NCBI GenBank assembly: GCA_034096865.1
Contig: JAWQFJ010028913.1
Span: 1-64,000, forward strand
Origin: Theodoxus fluviatilis
Taxonomy: Eukaryota > Mollusca > Gastropoda > Cycloneritida > Neritidae
Length of the DNA: 64,000 bases
Reading direction: 5' to 3'
In this document: positions 41,079 through 46,983 of the stretch, piece after piece
How positions within the stretch are numbered: the stretch's first letter is position 1
How the letters are laid out: each line of letters begins with the position of its first letter
Program-made: the position numbers and the translations under genes
Notes under the pieces: model-generated
Database searches by the model: none
Seen by the model: the letters and a program-made list of their open reading frames with translations, nothing else
What the model was told of the DNA's origin: nothing

Positions 41079-43993
41079 GGTGTGTGTGTGTGTGTGTGCA
41101 CGCATGCGAAGGTCAATTTAGCATCTTTGGGCTCCTTTCCAATGAGACTTTCACTCATGTTTGTGTCTGCATCAGCAAAGCATGATAGAGAGAAAGAAAA
41201 TGAAGCAATTTCTACTCATCATGAGTCATGACATAATCTAAAAATAAAGGCACAGAAAACAATATGTTATAGTATTCCCATGAGGAACTGCAACACCAAG
41301 GAATGAATGGATGAATGGGTGAGTGACTGAATGAATAAATGAATGAATAAGGCTTGACACCCTATCAGCCTGAAAAGGCTCTGTAAAGCCAACAGATGGT
41401 GATAAAAATTCCTTCAAAAGGGACTGCCAAAAAACAAAATCGTTGTGGTTCAGATAACATGGTTATTAAAAAGCAACACTGTAGGCAGGTTGGCTGAGTG
41501 ATAGATGGGTGAAGTTTTACAGGCTGTCACTTTATCAGCCTTTGTGGGCTATGGAAGGCCATTGAGCACAAAAAAATCACAAGAATACTTCCAAGTAGGC
41601 GCTAATCAAGTCACTATGTCCCTATTTATTCACCTCTTATGAATCACGTAGGAAGGCGTGATCAATTCTAACCTCCAACAAACAGGGGGCAGGTGAGCCT
41701 GAACTTTTTTCCTTCTATTTAGAAGAAGTCATATCCAACATAAACCAAACTTTCTTACACTGAAAACGCTTTCTTGTAAAATGTTTATAGATAGTGGATT
41801 TCCTGAGTGCCTGAGTGGTCAGAGTGCTTGACCTGCAGTGGCTTTCAGCAAGTGGATGCAATGCTTGAAGCTTCATAGATCCCAGAGTTGACTCTTTGAG
41901 CAAGGTGCTTTACTCACCTTGCTTCTCCCCACCCCGGAGTAAAACAAGTACCTTTGTGGGCTGTGCTGGAAAACTGTCAAAAATAACTTTGGCACCTTCA
42001 TCTGCAGCCTGGTTGCATGCTGAGAAGGTGTTGGAAATACTATAAGAAGGGCCTCATGACCATCTGCAGCCTGGTTGCATGCTGAGAAGGTGTTGGAAAT
42101 ACTATAAGAAGGGCCTCATGACCATCTGCAGCCTGGTTGCATGCTGAGAAGGTGTTGGAAATACTATAAGAAGGGCCTCATGACCATCTGCAGCCTGGTT
42201 GCATGCTGAGAAGGTGTTGGAAATACTATAAGAAGGGCCTCATGACCAGGAGGTAAAGTGTGCAGTTTGAGCACCCGTTCCTGGGTGAAAATCACAATTT
42301 ATTTTCTTTTTTAGCATGATCAAAACAAACTTTAGGGTTGGCAGCAAAGATCAAGTCAGTCAGGTTACTGTAACCACAGTTTCTCTTGTTGGTAAGGGAA
42401 AAAATTGTTGTAGTTATGGTAACCCAACCAACCCTATTTTTATCATGCAGACCCGAAAGTTTGTTTGTTTGTTTGTTTTTACACAAAAAAGGAAACAGAA
42501 AAAAAAGAATTGACGGTAAACAACTAACTGCATGCCTTCCTATCCACCCTACCCTATGAAAGCTCTGGAAATCCACCATTTACACTTTTTTAAAAAGTGT
42601 TTTCAGTGTTAGACAAAATTGCTTTAGGTTCAGTCGGGTCTCTTCTAAAACAAAAAGTTTAAATTTAAAAAAGTGCAACCCAACCTTCCCACCCTATATT
42701 TTTTTTTTTTTTTTTTTTGGGGGGGGGCCATGTTACCATAACCACAACTACTATTCTTTATGGCCTAACCACAACTTTTTTTCTTTTTCTTTTTGGTGGG
42801 GGGGCCCTTACATGTAATTCCACAACACCGAGGAGATAAAGCACCCAGAGAAGAGGGAAAGGATGAAACAGAAATAGGAAGGAAAGGGAGGGACAAAGGA
42901 GAGGAAATGAAGGGGGAGAGAAAACGAAACCACTCACTCTGGTTTTAGCTTTCTGGAAGACCTGACTTTCCATCTCACCGCTGGATCTAGTCATGGGAGA
43001 TGAGGCCTGTCGAACAGCATCATCTCTGCGACAAAATTTGAAGAGAGCACATTAAATTACCATAAGTCAGCATGACAGTAAACTGTCGAGGAAAACTGTC
43101 TTATCAACCTAGTTTTGGGATTAGTGATAAATGTAAGTCAGAATACTACAGTCAATTAGATTGAGACACTTTTCATTACTTGTCATTTCTGATGACATAC
43201 TGAATGCCCAGCCACTACAAAAATTCTACGTGTGCCTCTTTCAGGCGAAGATTAACTCATCCGATAAACTTTTTAAGTGAGTTCTGCTAAAATGTCCATA
43301 TGTTTCCTGAGCCACCATAAAAGAAAGTTGTCTCTGTAGCCCATTGATAAAATTTCCAGAGATTTAATGGCACTAGATGCAGCATAAAGGCAGGGAAATG
43401 CTGTCAAATACTCCACAACATGACTCAACACACCATCAATGTGAATAAGTCATCACAGAATCTGAGAATGCCATCAAGGAAATGTTTTGTCTTCCAAAGC
43501 TAAACAGTTTTTGAAAAGGACATGAAGTTTTTTAAGTAGCATCATGTCACTGTTATCCCATAGCCTGCCTCATGTACCATTCTATATGGCAAAAACTTGC
43601 ACCCATCAATCAAATCTAAACTTTTCAAAAGTCTCATTCACAGCCTAGGCAACCTCTGCTTATTAAACATACAACCCTGGCTATGCTTTAAAAAAATTAC
43701 ATTCAGTTTCTCTCATGGCCACAATGCATTGTGAGTGAAGGAGGTATAGACAAGAAGGAGATGAACAAGTTAGAAATGCAAAGATTCACAGTGGGTCAAC
43801 TTAACTCAATGCTACAGCAATGACAAAACAACAAGCAACAATAAGAACAACAAGAACAGCAACATATATCAGGAAGCATCTTTTAAGTCCTACACTATCT
43901 GCGTCCCATAATCATGGCTAGTTTAGCATCACCATCCTGCCTTACTTATGCACAACTACTACACTGCTAACTCACTCCCTCCCTCTCTCCTTC

Positions 43994-44082
<89 letters not shown>

Positions 44083-44799
44083 ACACACACATCTGCATGA
44101 TGGGTTATGTTTGCAGATTTTTTCATGAGAGGTTAAAAGAAACATTTTGGGTACAGGCTAGAAAGTTTACCGTTTGTGCAGATCAAGTCTGCAGTCCATT
44201 TCTCCATTTTGTTACTTATTGATGTGGGCATGATAAAACTACGTTATTTCTGTTGTTGACATTGCACTATCCCTATACAGAAGGCCCATCACACTACAAG
44301 TGAATGAGTCGACGAATAGGCATAGTGGCCTAACTGTCCAAGCCGAGCTTACGTTACGACTACTTTTGTTTGGTTTTCAAGAATACAAATTACAACTGGA
44401 TCAGGCCGATGATCTTTACCGACATAGACACAACTCAAGAACAATCATCCATATAATTCGAATATTATTTCACATTTATGCACAATAACTGCATTACATA
44501 GATAGTAGACATTCGGAGTTTTACGCTTAACAGCAAATATAAACAAGCGATCATAGAGATGGCGGATATATGATTATCCCGATATGGCGAGATGTGCTCG
44601 ATTATCGGGAACATCTTATAGATCGCTAGCATTACTTAAATGCAGAACAAAAACTTACATCTGAGCCACAACTTTTTGCCGAAAGTTGGCACTTCTCCAT
44701 TCTTGACTTGGATCAGCCATTGTGCATAAAAATAATATGCAAACTCTGCCGACACGGAACCCACGAACTGCAGTGCCCCTCCACTCCAGTGATGATGAT
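2796..44799 (-). CDS. Mediator complex subunit 15 (MED15), whole visible gene
   Basis: MED15 is a tail-module subunit of the RNA polymerase II Mediator; its N-terminal KIX-like domain binds activators. Eleven coding exons can be assembled by matching splice phases: 44720-44659, 43025-42938, 34088-34037, 29339-29172, 14329-14178, 13886-13803, 10854-10507, 7003-6846, 6111-5993, 3509-3363 and 2859-2796. They total 1442 nt, about 480 codons. Recognition rests on [14 protein letters not shown], on [12 protein letters not shown] followed by [17 protein letters not shown] (KIX-like helices), on [13 protein letters not shown], on long polyglutamine exons, on a Pro/Ser-rich linker, and on [18 protein letters not shown] followed by [11 protein letters not shown]. 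The C-terminal mediator-association region is outside the window to the left. Introns 2, 3 and 4 are about 8.8, 4.7 and 14.8 kb and packed with repeats. Intron 10 uses a GC donor. Confidence 0.95.
2860..3362. repeat. MED15 intron 10 with (CA)n tract
   Basis: The intron has a GC donor and an AG acceptor. About 3216-3318 is almost entirely CA dinucleotide repeat, immediately downstream of the donor in the transcript sense. Confidence 0.8.
3363..3509 (-). CDS. MED15 exon 10 (conserved core), GC donor
   Basis: The acceptor is GGATGTGCAG. It encodes a Gly/Pro-rich start and then [20 protein letters not shown] and [11 protein letters not shown], the most conserved block of MED15. The frame joins exon 11 correctly only if the donor is AAG/GCGAGT, a GC-AG intron. 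The nearby GTTTCG would shift the frame. Confidence 0.93.
3580..4221 (+). mobile_element. Tigger/pogo-like transposon fragment, copy 1 (5'-truncated)
   Basis: The plus strand encodes the C-terminal part of a pogo/Tigger-type DDE transposase in drifting frames: [14 protein letters not shown], then [20 protein letters not shown] and [17 protein letters not shown]. The same region, in opposite orientation, lies in copy 2 (8355-9922). The 3' end GGGATATATGG followed by TA corresponds to the terminal repeat of copy 2. The 5' half is missing. It is an inactive remnant in MED15 intron 9. Confidence 0.75.
4396..4582. repeat. (CT)n microsatellite
   Basis: A nearly uninterrupted CT tract of about 190 bases. 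Open frames through it are repetitive (SL or RE) and not genes. Confidence 0.98.
4583..5992. other. MED15 intron 9 remainder
   Basis: No gene was recognised. A 29-bp near-palindrome built on CCATATG/CATATGG is at about 5218-5246. Confidence 0.5.
5993..6111 (-). CDS. MED15 exon 9 (Pro/Ser-rich linker)
   Basis: The acceptor is CTGCTTTCAG and the donor CAG/GTAAGT. It encodes [20 protein letters not shown] and, further on, [13 protein letters not shown]. This matches the SPGPLNTP-type linker before the conserved C-terminal half of MED15. Confidence 0.9.
6155..6352 (-). repeat. SINE-like family S copy (minus) in MED15 intron 8
   Basis: The plus strand shows short GAATGAAC-type repeats, then the conserved body (CCTATGTAAGGCC, AAATCAAGTCATTATG) and the head complement CTTACCCCAACCCACAG. 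It is the same family as the complete copy at 60899-61083. Confidence 0.75.
6419..6815. repeat. Microsatellite cluster (CA)n, poly(C), (CT)n
   Basis: CA repeats at about 6419-6545, a C run at about 6597-6622, and CT repeats up to 6812. The cluster fills the 5' part of MED15 intron 8. On the transcribed strand it is a long purine (AG)n run starting close to the exon 8 donor. Confidence 0.97.
6846..7003 (-). CDS. MED15 exon 8 (polyglutamine)
   Basis: The acceptor is GTGCTTGCAG and the donor AA/GTACGT. It encodes QGQQSAAMM, then more than 30 consecutive glutamines (CAG with some CAA), then [11 protein letters not shown]. The CAA interruptions limit the pure CAG tract. A long (AG)n run begins about 25 nt into the following intron. 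Confidence 0.88.
7004..8354. other. MED15 intron 7, left part
   Basis: A GT-rich microsatellite lies at about 7227-7350. The rest shows no gene or recognisable element end. Confidence 0.5.
8355..9922 (-). mobile_element. Tigger/pogo-like DNA transposon, copy 2, with terminal repeats
   Basis: The ends are inverted repeats: left CCGTATATCCCCTAGTAGTC, right (reverse complement) CTGTATATCCCCATATAGTC. Each is followed outward by TA, the expected target duplication. The element is 1568 bp. On the minus strand, fragments of a transposase run in order: a CENP-B-like helix segment ([16 protein letters not shown], near 9300), then a DDE region with [20 protein letters not shown] (about 8900-8800), then a C-terminal part related to copy 1. 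Stops and frame changes show it is inactive. It lies in MED15 intron 7. Confidence 0.85.
9923..10506. other. MED15 intron 7, right part
   Basis: No gene or repeat array was recognised apart from short homopolymers. Confidence 0.4.
10507..10854 (-). CDS. MED15 exon 7 (long polyglutamine/leucine exon)
   Basis: A 116-codon exon between CATGCTGCAG and ATG/GTGGGT, phase 0 at both ends. It begins [19 protein letters not shown] and then consists mainly of Q runs broken by L, ending LLNNM. The polypyrimidine tract before the acceptor is weak, so the 5' boundary is less certain than for the other exons. Confidence 0.8.
10855..12425. other. MED15 intron 6, right portion without recognised genes
   Basis: Mostly unique-looking sequence between exon 7 and the repeat copies at 12426-12791. 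I found no convincing exon. Confidence 0.4.
12426..12535 (-). repeat. SINE-like family S, 3' part with (ATTC)n tail
   Basis: (GAAT)n/(AAAT)n on the plus strand is followed by CTTAGCCTTTGTAGACTATG, the tail-proximal part of family S. The head is missing. Confidence 0.6.
12552..12791. mobile_element. TTAA-flanked MITE with 34-bp minisatellite, copy 1
   Basis: It begins TTAACTCTTCAGATCCTGTA and ends with the reverse complement of TTAACTCTTAAGGTTCTGTA, so terminal inverted repeats sit inside TTAA at both ends. The interior has about four units of a 34-bp repeat (unit starts ATCCTGTACCACCCATTACC), then a conserved 3' part including CTGTTACTTGACTGATTTTT. Total 240 bp. No coding sequence. TTAA targets are used by piggyBac and Kolobok transposases. 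Confidence 0.85.
12792..13802. other. MED15 intron 6, left part
   Basis: A CA-rich tract at about 13061-13125 and purine-rich stretches near 13740-13790. No gene was recognised. Confidence 0.5.
13803..13886 (-). CDS. MED15 exon 6
   Basis: An 84-nt exon between TGTGTTGTAG and AAT/GTAAGT, encoding 28 residues that include [20 protein letters not shown]. It is in phase 0 at both ends, so skipping would keep the frame. The call rests on splice sites, phase and position rather than on family similarity. Confidence 0.75.
14178..14329 (-). CDS. MED15 exon 5 (glutamine-rich)
   Basis: The acceptor is CTCTGTGCAG and the donor CAG/GTACAG. The exon encodes [18 protein letters not shown] followed by a mixed polyglutamine run and [10 protein letters not shown]. 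The entry and exit phases fit exons 4 and 6. Confidence 0.88.
14330..15637. other. MED15 intron 4, left end
   Basis: AT-rich sequence with a (TTA)n stretch near 15165-15190. No gene was recognised. Confidence 0.4.
15638..17590 (-). mobile_element. Non-LTR retrotransposon (Rex1/CR1-like), 5'-truncated
   Basis: The minus strand carries the C-terminal part of a LINE reverse transcriptase, open from about 17590 to a stop at 16369. Visible motifs are [50 protein letters not shown] and the active-site box FADDTSL, then [13 protein letters not shown] and the thumb-like C-terminus. A 3' UTR with poly(C) and CA tracts follows. The element ends at AATAAAGTATC followed by a (TTG)n tail (15638-15665). 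No endonuclease domain remains, which is typical of 5' truncation. The RT frame looks undamaged, so the insertion may be fairly young. The clade name is from memory of similar animal elements and is approximate. Confidence 0.85.
17605..17830 (-). mobile_element. LINE reverse-transcriptase fragment
   Basis: The minus strand encodes [20 protein letters not shown] followed by [13 protein letters not shown] and [11 protein letters not shown]. This is the part of a CR1/L2-like RT just after the palm domain. It abuts the truncated 5' end of the LINE at 15638-17590 and belongs to a different family. Confidence 0.7.
17831..18319. other. MED15 intron 4 spacer
   Basis: No gene or repeat was recognised. 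Confidence 0.4.
18320..19210 (-). mobile_element. Non-autonomous hAT transposon with 8-bp target duplications
   Basis: The element (18328-19202, 875 bp) is bounded by GTTTTCAT on both sides (18320-18327 and 19203-19210), the 8-bp duplication expected for hAT. The ends are inverted repeats: left TAGTGCTGGGTACCAGTAC, right (reverse complement) TAGAGCTGGCGGTACTTACT, both running into ACCGGTA-rich subterminal repeats. The only coding remnant is a BED-finger ORF on the minus strand (19073-18840). The catalytic domain is absent, so this is an internal-deletion derivative. The perfect target duplication suggests a relatively recent insertion. Confidence 0.93.
18840..19073 (-). CDS. BED zinc-finger remnant of hAT transposase
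   Basis: A 77-codon ORF starting [20 protein letters not shown]. It shows a BED-type finger: an aromatic AIWRFFGL lead, [17 protein letters not shown] and MQAHMRRHH. It ends shortly after the finger, inside the element, so the protein could bind DNA but not catalyse transposition. Expression is unknown; the frame may simply have been retained by chance in a young deletion copy. Confidence 0.7.
   Translation of the reverse strand: MADNSFMVVKNERGKSAIWRFFGLKKRKSDNQIDERVAVCTTCNTQVKMAGGGTSNMQAHMRRHHSSMYTLNLARCT
19211..20370. other. MED15 intron 4 spacer
   Basis: No gene or recognised element. Several overlapping open frames here have no family features. Confidence 0.4.
20380..20870. repeat. Degenerate minisatellite built on ACTACATCTAGAG
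   Basis: Variable-length units combining AGAGAACTACATCTAGAG and AGGAGATCTACATC are repeated many times over about 490 bp, with indels between units. Not coding. Confidence 0.85.
20871..21631. other. MED15 intron 4 spacer
   Basis: No gene was recognised. An imperfect inverted repeat lies around 21020-21175: CATAATGGCTTGGAGGTGTAG is echoed in reverse complement by CACCTCCAAGCAATTATG. Confidence 0.45.
21632..21826 (-). repeat. SINE-like family S copy (diverged)
   Basis: A GGAT-type tail complement on the plus strand, then GGCCTATCAGCCTTTAAGG, a diverged middle, and the head complement TTACCCCTAACCCACAGGGG. Confidence 0.65.
22076..22150 (+). repeat. SINE-like family S head fragment
   Basis: CCCCATGTGGGTTCGGGGTA and GAATTGGCCCACTGCATCTC match the head of the complete copy at 60899. 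The body is missing. Confidence 0.5.
22158..25203 (-). pseudogene. Decayed RLE-type LINE polyprotein (zinc finger, RT, restriction-like endonuclease)
   Basis: Read right to left on the minus strand. A PHD-like zinc-binding segment ([25 protein letters not shown]) is followed by a linker, then an RT with [53 protein letters not shown] and [13 protein letters not shown]. The active-site box reads YLDN instead of YLDD. Then come [15 protein letters not shown], a Cys/His cluster and an endonuclease-like PDGVTVF with VWDATC (PD-D type) and VPFAVETTG. Defects are an in-frame TGA near 24040 and frame changes near 23375, near 22810-22880 and near 22680. It is therefore inactive. No assignment to a named clade is attempted. 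It lies in MED15 intron 4 on the same strand as the gene. Confidence 0.85.
25204..25523 (-). other. Open frame of unknown origin upstream of the RLE-type LINE
   Basis: ATG at 25523 opens a frame beginning [20 protein letters not shown], with charged, possibly helical sequence ([19 protein letters not shown]). It runs into the LINE region in a different frame. It could be the LINE's 5' part, an ORF1 product, or an unrelated sequence. I do not recognise it. Confidence 0.35.
25524..26111. other. MED15 intron 4 spacer with CA microsatellite
   Basis: A (CA)n tract at about 25850-25915; otherwise no gene was recognised. Confidence 0.5.
26112..26805 (-). repeat. SINE-like family S copy with greatly expanded (GGAT)n tail and internal insertion
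   Basis: The tail (26112-26521 on the plus strand) is about 400 bp of GGAT repeats. It is followed by family S pieces: TTATGGCCTATCAC, a roughly 140-bp foreign segment, AGCACGAAAATCACGAG, and the head complement TCTATTCTTAATCCCCCAAC. This copy keeps the uninterrupted TTAA site that is occupied in the copy at 38164-38865. Confidence 0.75.
26930..28285 (+). mobile_element. L2/CR1-like LINE, 5'-truncated, intact 3' half
   Basis: The plus strand is open from about 26930 to a stop at 27957-27959. It encodes [18 protein letters not shown], the active-site box [52 protein letters not shown] and a C-terminus ending [15 protein letters not shown] 3' UTR follows with GGCGCTTTGAGTCTCAC, a GCGGTATAAAAGTG box and a (TTA)n tail at about 28266-28285. 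It lies antisense to MED15 in intron 4. The frame has no stops, so this may be a recent, dead-on-arrival insertion. Confidence 0.9.
28286..29171. other. MED15 intron 4, right end, G-rich
   Basis: From about 28610 to 29160 the plus strand is rich in GGGG/GGTGGGG runs. This is a long pyrimidine-biased tract on the MED15 transcript just downstream of exon 4. No gene was recognised. Confidence 0.6.
29172..29339 (-). CDS. MED15 exon 4
   Basis: The acceptor is CTCCCCGCAG and the donor CAG/GTATGT. It encodes a short Lys-rich start ([12 protein letters not shown]), a Gly/Pro/Met-rich stretch, then [13 protein letters not shown], matching the conserved DP.NAL..L motif of MED15, and ends in QPQPQPQP. 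The exon is GC-rich in an otherwise AT-richer intron setting. Confidence 0.9.
29340..30116. other. MED15 intron 3, left end
   Basis: GGAT/GAAT-type microsatellite at about 29545-29615, probably a relic of a family S tail, and AAT repeats near 30055-30095. No gene was recognised. Confidence 0.45.
30117..30296. repeat. Dispersed repeat family F copy 1
   Basis: A poly(G) run is followed by CTTTTTAGAAGAGGCCTGA and further on by GTGGATTTCCTGTGTGCTC and GGGCAGGGATGATAG. Related copies are at 34600-34765, 40563-40690 and 41695-41812. Confidence 0.55.
30340..31460. repeat. Composite repeat rich in TGACCTTGACCTTG motifs
   Basis: Many direct and inverted TGACCTTGACCTT motifs occur. A block starting ATGAAAGTATAACATG is present twice, at 30675 and 30980 (offset 305 bp). 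A block around GACGCCTTGTCATC with a GGACGCCCGGACGCCC-type end occurs at about 30828-30975 and again at about 31297-31430. Open frames here repeat with the units and are not genes. Confidence 0.75.
31779..31925. repeat. 19-bp minisatellite
   Basis: About eight units of ACAAATCAGTGTAAATATG with variants (ACAAACAAG, ATGGC). Confidence 0.9.
31967..32455 (-). mobile_element. 3' end of an L2/CR1-like LINE
   Basis: The minus strand encodes [37 protein letters not shown] and [11 protein letters not shown] before a stop at 32165. This is the C-terminal signature of L2/CR1-type elements. It ends in a TATTATTATTATTA tail at about 31967-31982. It is distinct from the LINE at 26930-28285 and heavily 5'-truncated. 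Confidence 0.8.
32701..33237. repeat. Higher-order tandem repeat, alternating 76/77-bp units
   Basis: Seven units begin at 32701, 32777, 32854, 32930, 33007, 33083 and 33160. Odd units have CAGCTGAGGAG and, except the last, ACTAACC; even units have CAGCGAGGAG and ACTGTAACC. The 153-bp dimer is therefore the duplicated unit. Each unit contains AGTGAGTGAGTGAGTGAACA. Confidence 0.95.
33238..34036. other. MED15 intron 3, right end
   Basis: A poly(G) run at about 33821-33855; otherwise no gene or repeat was recognised. Confidence 0.5.
34037..34088 (-). CDS. MED15 exon 3 (KIX-like helix)
   Basis: A 52-nt micro-exon between CTCATTTCAG and A/GTAAGT. It encodes [17 protein letters not shown], the last KIX-like helix, in phase with exons 2 and 4. 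Confidence 0.93.
34600..34880. repeat. Dispersed repeat family F copy 2
   Basis: CTTTTTAGAAGAGACCAGA, AACATAAATCAAAATG and GTGGGTTCTCTGAGTACCC match copy 1. It is followed by poly(C)/poly(A) and TGGGTTACCATAACCACAAA. Confidence 0.5.
34881..36869. other. MED15 intron 2 segment without recognised gene
   Basis: At 36060-36150 a 42-bp in-frame tandem duplication (unit containing CGGAAACGGCCGAACCGTAC) lies in a GC-rich patch. Near 35719, ATGGAGCGCAAACGAAGAG is followed by a good donor (GTAAGAG). These two signals together could be a small first exon, but no protein family is recognisable. Confidence 0.35.
36870..37985 (-). mobile_element. Rearranged piggyBac-like transposon
   Basis: The left end TTAACCCTCTGGACGCC has the TTAA plus CCCT form of piggyBac termini. 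The minus strand carries a transposase fragment at about 37294-37112 ([20 protein letters not shown], then [10 protein letters not shown]), typical of the start of the piggyBac core. The acidic N-terminal segment ([19 protein letters not shown]) is present twice in opposite orientations (arms about 37308-37500 and 37565-37765). A right TTAA end was not found. The inverted duplication and missing catalytic part make it inactive. Confidence 0.7.
38164..38865 (-). repeat. SINE-like family S copy interrupted by TTAA-MITE copy 2
   Basis: A (GGAT)n tail of about 250 bp is followed by CCTTTGTAGGCTATGCAAGG, the body, and GGTCTATTCTG. Then comes the TTAA-flanked element (38570-38845), after which the SINE head complement resumes with TCCCCAACCCACAG. 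Confidence 0.85.
38570..38845. mobile_element. TTAA-flanked MITE with 34-bp minisatellite, copy 2
   Basis: It runs from TTAACTCATATGATCCTGTA to the reverse complement of TTAACTCTTAAGGTCCTGTA, with TTAA on both sides. The interior has five 34-bp units and the same 3' segment as copy 1. Length 276 bp. Confidence 0.9.
38866..39225. other. MED15 intron 2 spacer
   Basis: No gene or repeat array was recognised. Confidence 0.4.
39226..39310. repeat. (GT)n microsatellite
   Basis: About 80 bp of pure GT. Confidence 0.98.
39311..40562. other. MED15 intron 2 spacer
   Basis: A short GATG/GACA-type microsatellite at about 39775-39810. No gene was recognised. Confidence 0.4.
40563..40894. repeat. Family F copy 3 with expanded 37-bp minisatellite
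   Basis: Family F body (AACATAAATCAAAACTTC, AGTGGATTCCCTCTAG) is followed by six 37-bp units starting at 40673, 40710, 40747, 40784, 40821 and 40858. The unit starts GTGTAAAGGGCAGGAATGAT, i.e. the end of family F itself has been amplified. Confidence 0.8.
40996..41098. repeat. (GT)n microsatellite
   Basis: About 100 bp of GT with one interruption. Confidence 0.98.
41300..41410 (-). repeat. SINE-like family S fragment
   Basis: GAAT/GGAT tail complement followed by CACCCTATCAGCCTGAAAAG; the head is missing. Confidence 0.5.
41500..41695 (-). repeat. SINE-like family S copy
   Basis: TATCAGCCTTTGTGGGCTAT, the body AAGGCCATTGAGCAC and AATCAAGTCACTATG, then the head complement ending CAGGGGGC. 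Nearly complete. Confidence 0.8.
41696..42246. repeat. Family F copy 4 and a 62-bp tandem repeat
   Basis: Family F at 41696-41812 (AACATAAACCAAACTTTC, GTGGATTTCCTGAGTGCC) is followed by unrelated sequence, then four units of 62 bp starting at 41999, 42061, 42123 and 42185 (CATCTGCAGCCTGGTTGCAT...). Confidence 0.9.
42290..42800. repeat. Foldback-like repeat with GGTTACTGTAACC core
   Basis: A GGTTACTGTAACCACA segment near 42360 is echoed in inverted form by TTGTAGTTATGGTAACC near 42410, and CATGTTACCATAACCACAAC recurs near 42730. Poly(T)/poly(G) runs separate them. Similar cores occur near 34870 and 40975. Confidence 0.45.
42938..43025 (-). CDS. MED15 exon 2 (KIX-like helix region)
   Basis: The acceptor is TTTGTCGCAG and the donor AGA/GTGAGT. 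With the two bases of exon 1 it encodes [17 protein letters not shown] followed by [12 protein letters not shown]. The second block is the signature of the MED15 KIX-like domain. Confidence 0.93.
43026..44658. other. MED15 intron 1
   Basis: A GT/GC microsatellite at about 43998-44090. No gene was recognised. Confidence 0.6.
44659..44799 (-). CDS. MED15 exon 1 (5' UTR tail and start codon)
   Basis: The exon starts after TTCTTCTCAG (AG at 44801-44800) and contains 79 nt of leader. Coding starts at ATG 44720-44718 and gives [20 protein letters not shown], ending AT/GTAAGT in phase 2. The start is supported by alignment with the conserved N-terminus of animal MED15 (WRS.FRQK motif). Confidence 0.92.
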
Positions 44800-44987
44800 C
44801 TGAGAAGAAATAGCCAAAGCTAATACAGCAAGTAAGTTTCGTACTCAAAGAGACCGTCGATAAATTTATTAAAATATACTTTGAAACAGAGTAATATATT
44901 TCAAATTTTTTGTAATATATATGCAATGTCTCCTGTCTAAATGATAATAAACAACTACGAATTTTTTGCATTAGTTTCGTCACTTAC

Positions 44988-45060
44988 CTCTGTCAAAGCT
45001 TTACCTCTGGTTCTGTGAAAGCGGTAACCAAAAATCCTATCTATAGGTCTTTGACGTTAC
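44988..45060 (-). promoter_or_regulatory. MED15 5' UTR exon and promoter region
   Basis: A strong donor (AGAG/GTAAGT) at 44988 faces the acceptor at 44801-44800, giving a 186-bp intron within the 5' leader. The transcription start was not identified and no TATA box is apparent, so the right boundary is approximate. Confidence 0.5.
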
Positions 45061-45930
45061 TCTACAGGCCCAATGTGCTACTGGGAGCTGGAAGAATCCT
45101 TTACCCTTTTTAAAGACAGTGTTTCGAATACAGCCTTTCATCGCTTTGGTTTTTCCTGACTACCTTCTCAAGCGACAGATTTCGAAATCTTCTGTCAAAA
45201 TATTTTCAATTTCGCATGAGTCATGATGAATGTGCTGTCGACGCCGTTAATGAAATGAAGTGATAGGCCCACTAGTTATTTACTGTGTTAAAATGTGCGT
45301 GCGTGTGCCTTGGAGATTAATGATAGAAAATAGCGTACAACATTGTGACTGTCATGATTGACAAAGAGCCTCCCCAACCGAATCAGTGGTCAGTTCGCTA
45401 CTGGGAATTTTCCAGTCCGCTCCCCAGCGTTCTGCTTACAAATTCTGACCCTGATGATCATCTGAATGCTAGCAAGACAGAAGTCACACATACACACACC
45501 TCTTACGCACACAAATGGGTTCCAGAACTTTCTGCAGGCATCTCACACTACATTCACAACAATGTATGTGTTGAATGGAGTGGTGGTTAGATTTGAAGTA
45601 CAATGTTGCCAGTAATTCTGTCTGTTCATTTACAAAACCTGTGCAGCTCCTTTCCATAGAGTAGTGACTTGTTTTGAGCAATGATGACGGCAAGTCTCGC
45701 TTGTATACATGCATCCTTCATTATTTTTACATTTATACTTACCAAGTCAAATTTTTGTTTTTCATAGTTCTTATGAAATTGCAGCAAATTTCTAGTCATG
45801 AAAATCATAAGTTTTTAGCCCATTTTTGCTGAAATAACAATTAATTGTAAACATGGTGTTGAGGAAACTCCTTTAAGATGATTTCCCCCCCTTTTTTTGG
45901 CACATCATGGGCATTGAGCCACACTCACAC
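45061..45930. other. Intergenic region upstream of MED15
   Basis: No gene was recognised; short open frames lack family features. Confidence 0.4.
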
Positions 45931-46249
45931 AGTCACAAAGGTCATCATAGATTCACCTTATACATTTACATTCATTCTCATTCATGCACACACAGTCACA
46001 AAGGCGCATCATAGATTCACCTTATACATTTACATTCATTCTCATTCATGCACACACAGTCACAAAGGCGCATCATAGATTCACCTTATACATTTACATT
46101 CATTCTCATTCATGCACACACAGTCACAAAGGCGCATCATAGATTCACCTTATACATTTACATTCATTCTCATTCATGCACACACAGTCACAAAGGCGCA
46201 TCATAGATTCACCTTATACATTTACATTCATTCTCATTCATGCACACAC
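45931..46249. repeat. 64-bp tandem repeat, five copies
   Basis: Units start at 45931, 45994, 46058, 46122 and 46186 with AGTCACAAAGGCGCATCATA. The first unit is one base shorter. The last four are identical or nearly so, indicating recent expansion. Confidence 0.95.
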
Positions 46250-46507
46250 AGGATTACAAGACATAGTAATGACACAGGGTAGCAGCCAATAGGGAATTGC
46301 AAGAAATTATTCATCCAAATTTCTCCTGCCCCAGGGTTGGGTTATATATCAGTGCTGGGAGATGTGTGAGGCTGGTGTGTCCAGAAATTTCCTTCCTGTT
46401 TCCTGTGTTCCCTGGGCATAATGGATGCCTGGTTTCACAATGTTTCATTGTGTCTGAATAATGATGTGACTAGATTTCATGCAGAGAATATTTAAACTGA
46501 TCATGTG

Positions 46508-46765
46508 AGCAGGCCCACCACCTCCACCCCACCACCACCACCCCACCACCCCCACCCCACCACCTCCACCCCACCACCCCCACCCCACCACCTCCACCCC
46601 CACCCCCACCCCACCACCTCCACCCCACCACCTCCACCCCCCCACCACCACCCCCACCCCCACCCCACCACCTCCACCCCCACCTCCACCACACCACCCC
46701 CACCCCACCACCTCCACCCCACCACCTCCACCCCACCACCTCCACCCCACCACCTCCACCCCACC
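46508..46765. repeat. (CCACCACCTCCACC)-type minisatellite
   Basis: About 260 bp of CCACC/CTCCACCCC repeats with strong strand bias. Frames through it are Pro/Thr/His or Gly/Val/Trp repeats, not genes. Confidence 0.95.
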
Positions 46766-46911
46766 CAAATAATGTATTTTGTGTGAGTCTTCACTCTGTG
46801 CTTCTGTTTGCTTGTTTGCCTTCCCTCATGTTCATTTCCATGGAGCTCTTTGTTCAAGTTTGTCAGTGCATGCGCAGATGGCTGCCTGCTGCTATTTCTT
46901 CGTCTGTGTGT

Positions 46912-46917
46912 GTGTCC

Positions 46918-46983
<66 letters not shown>

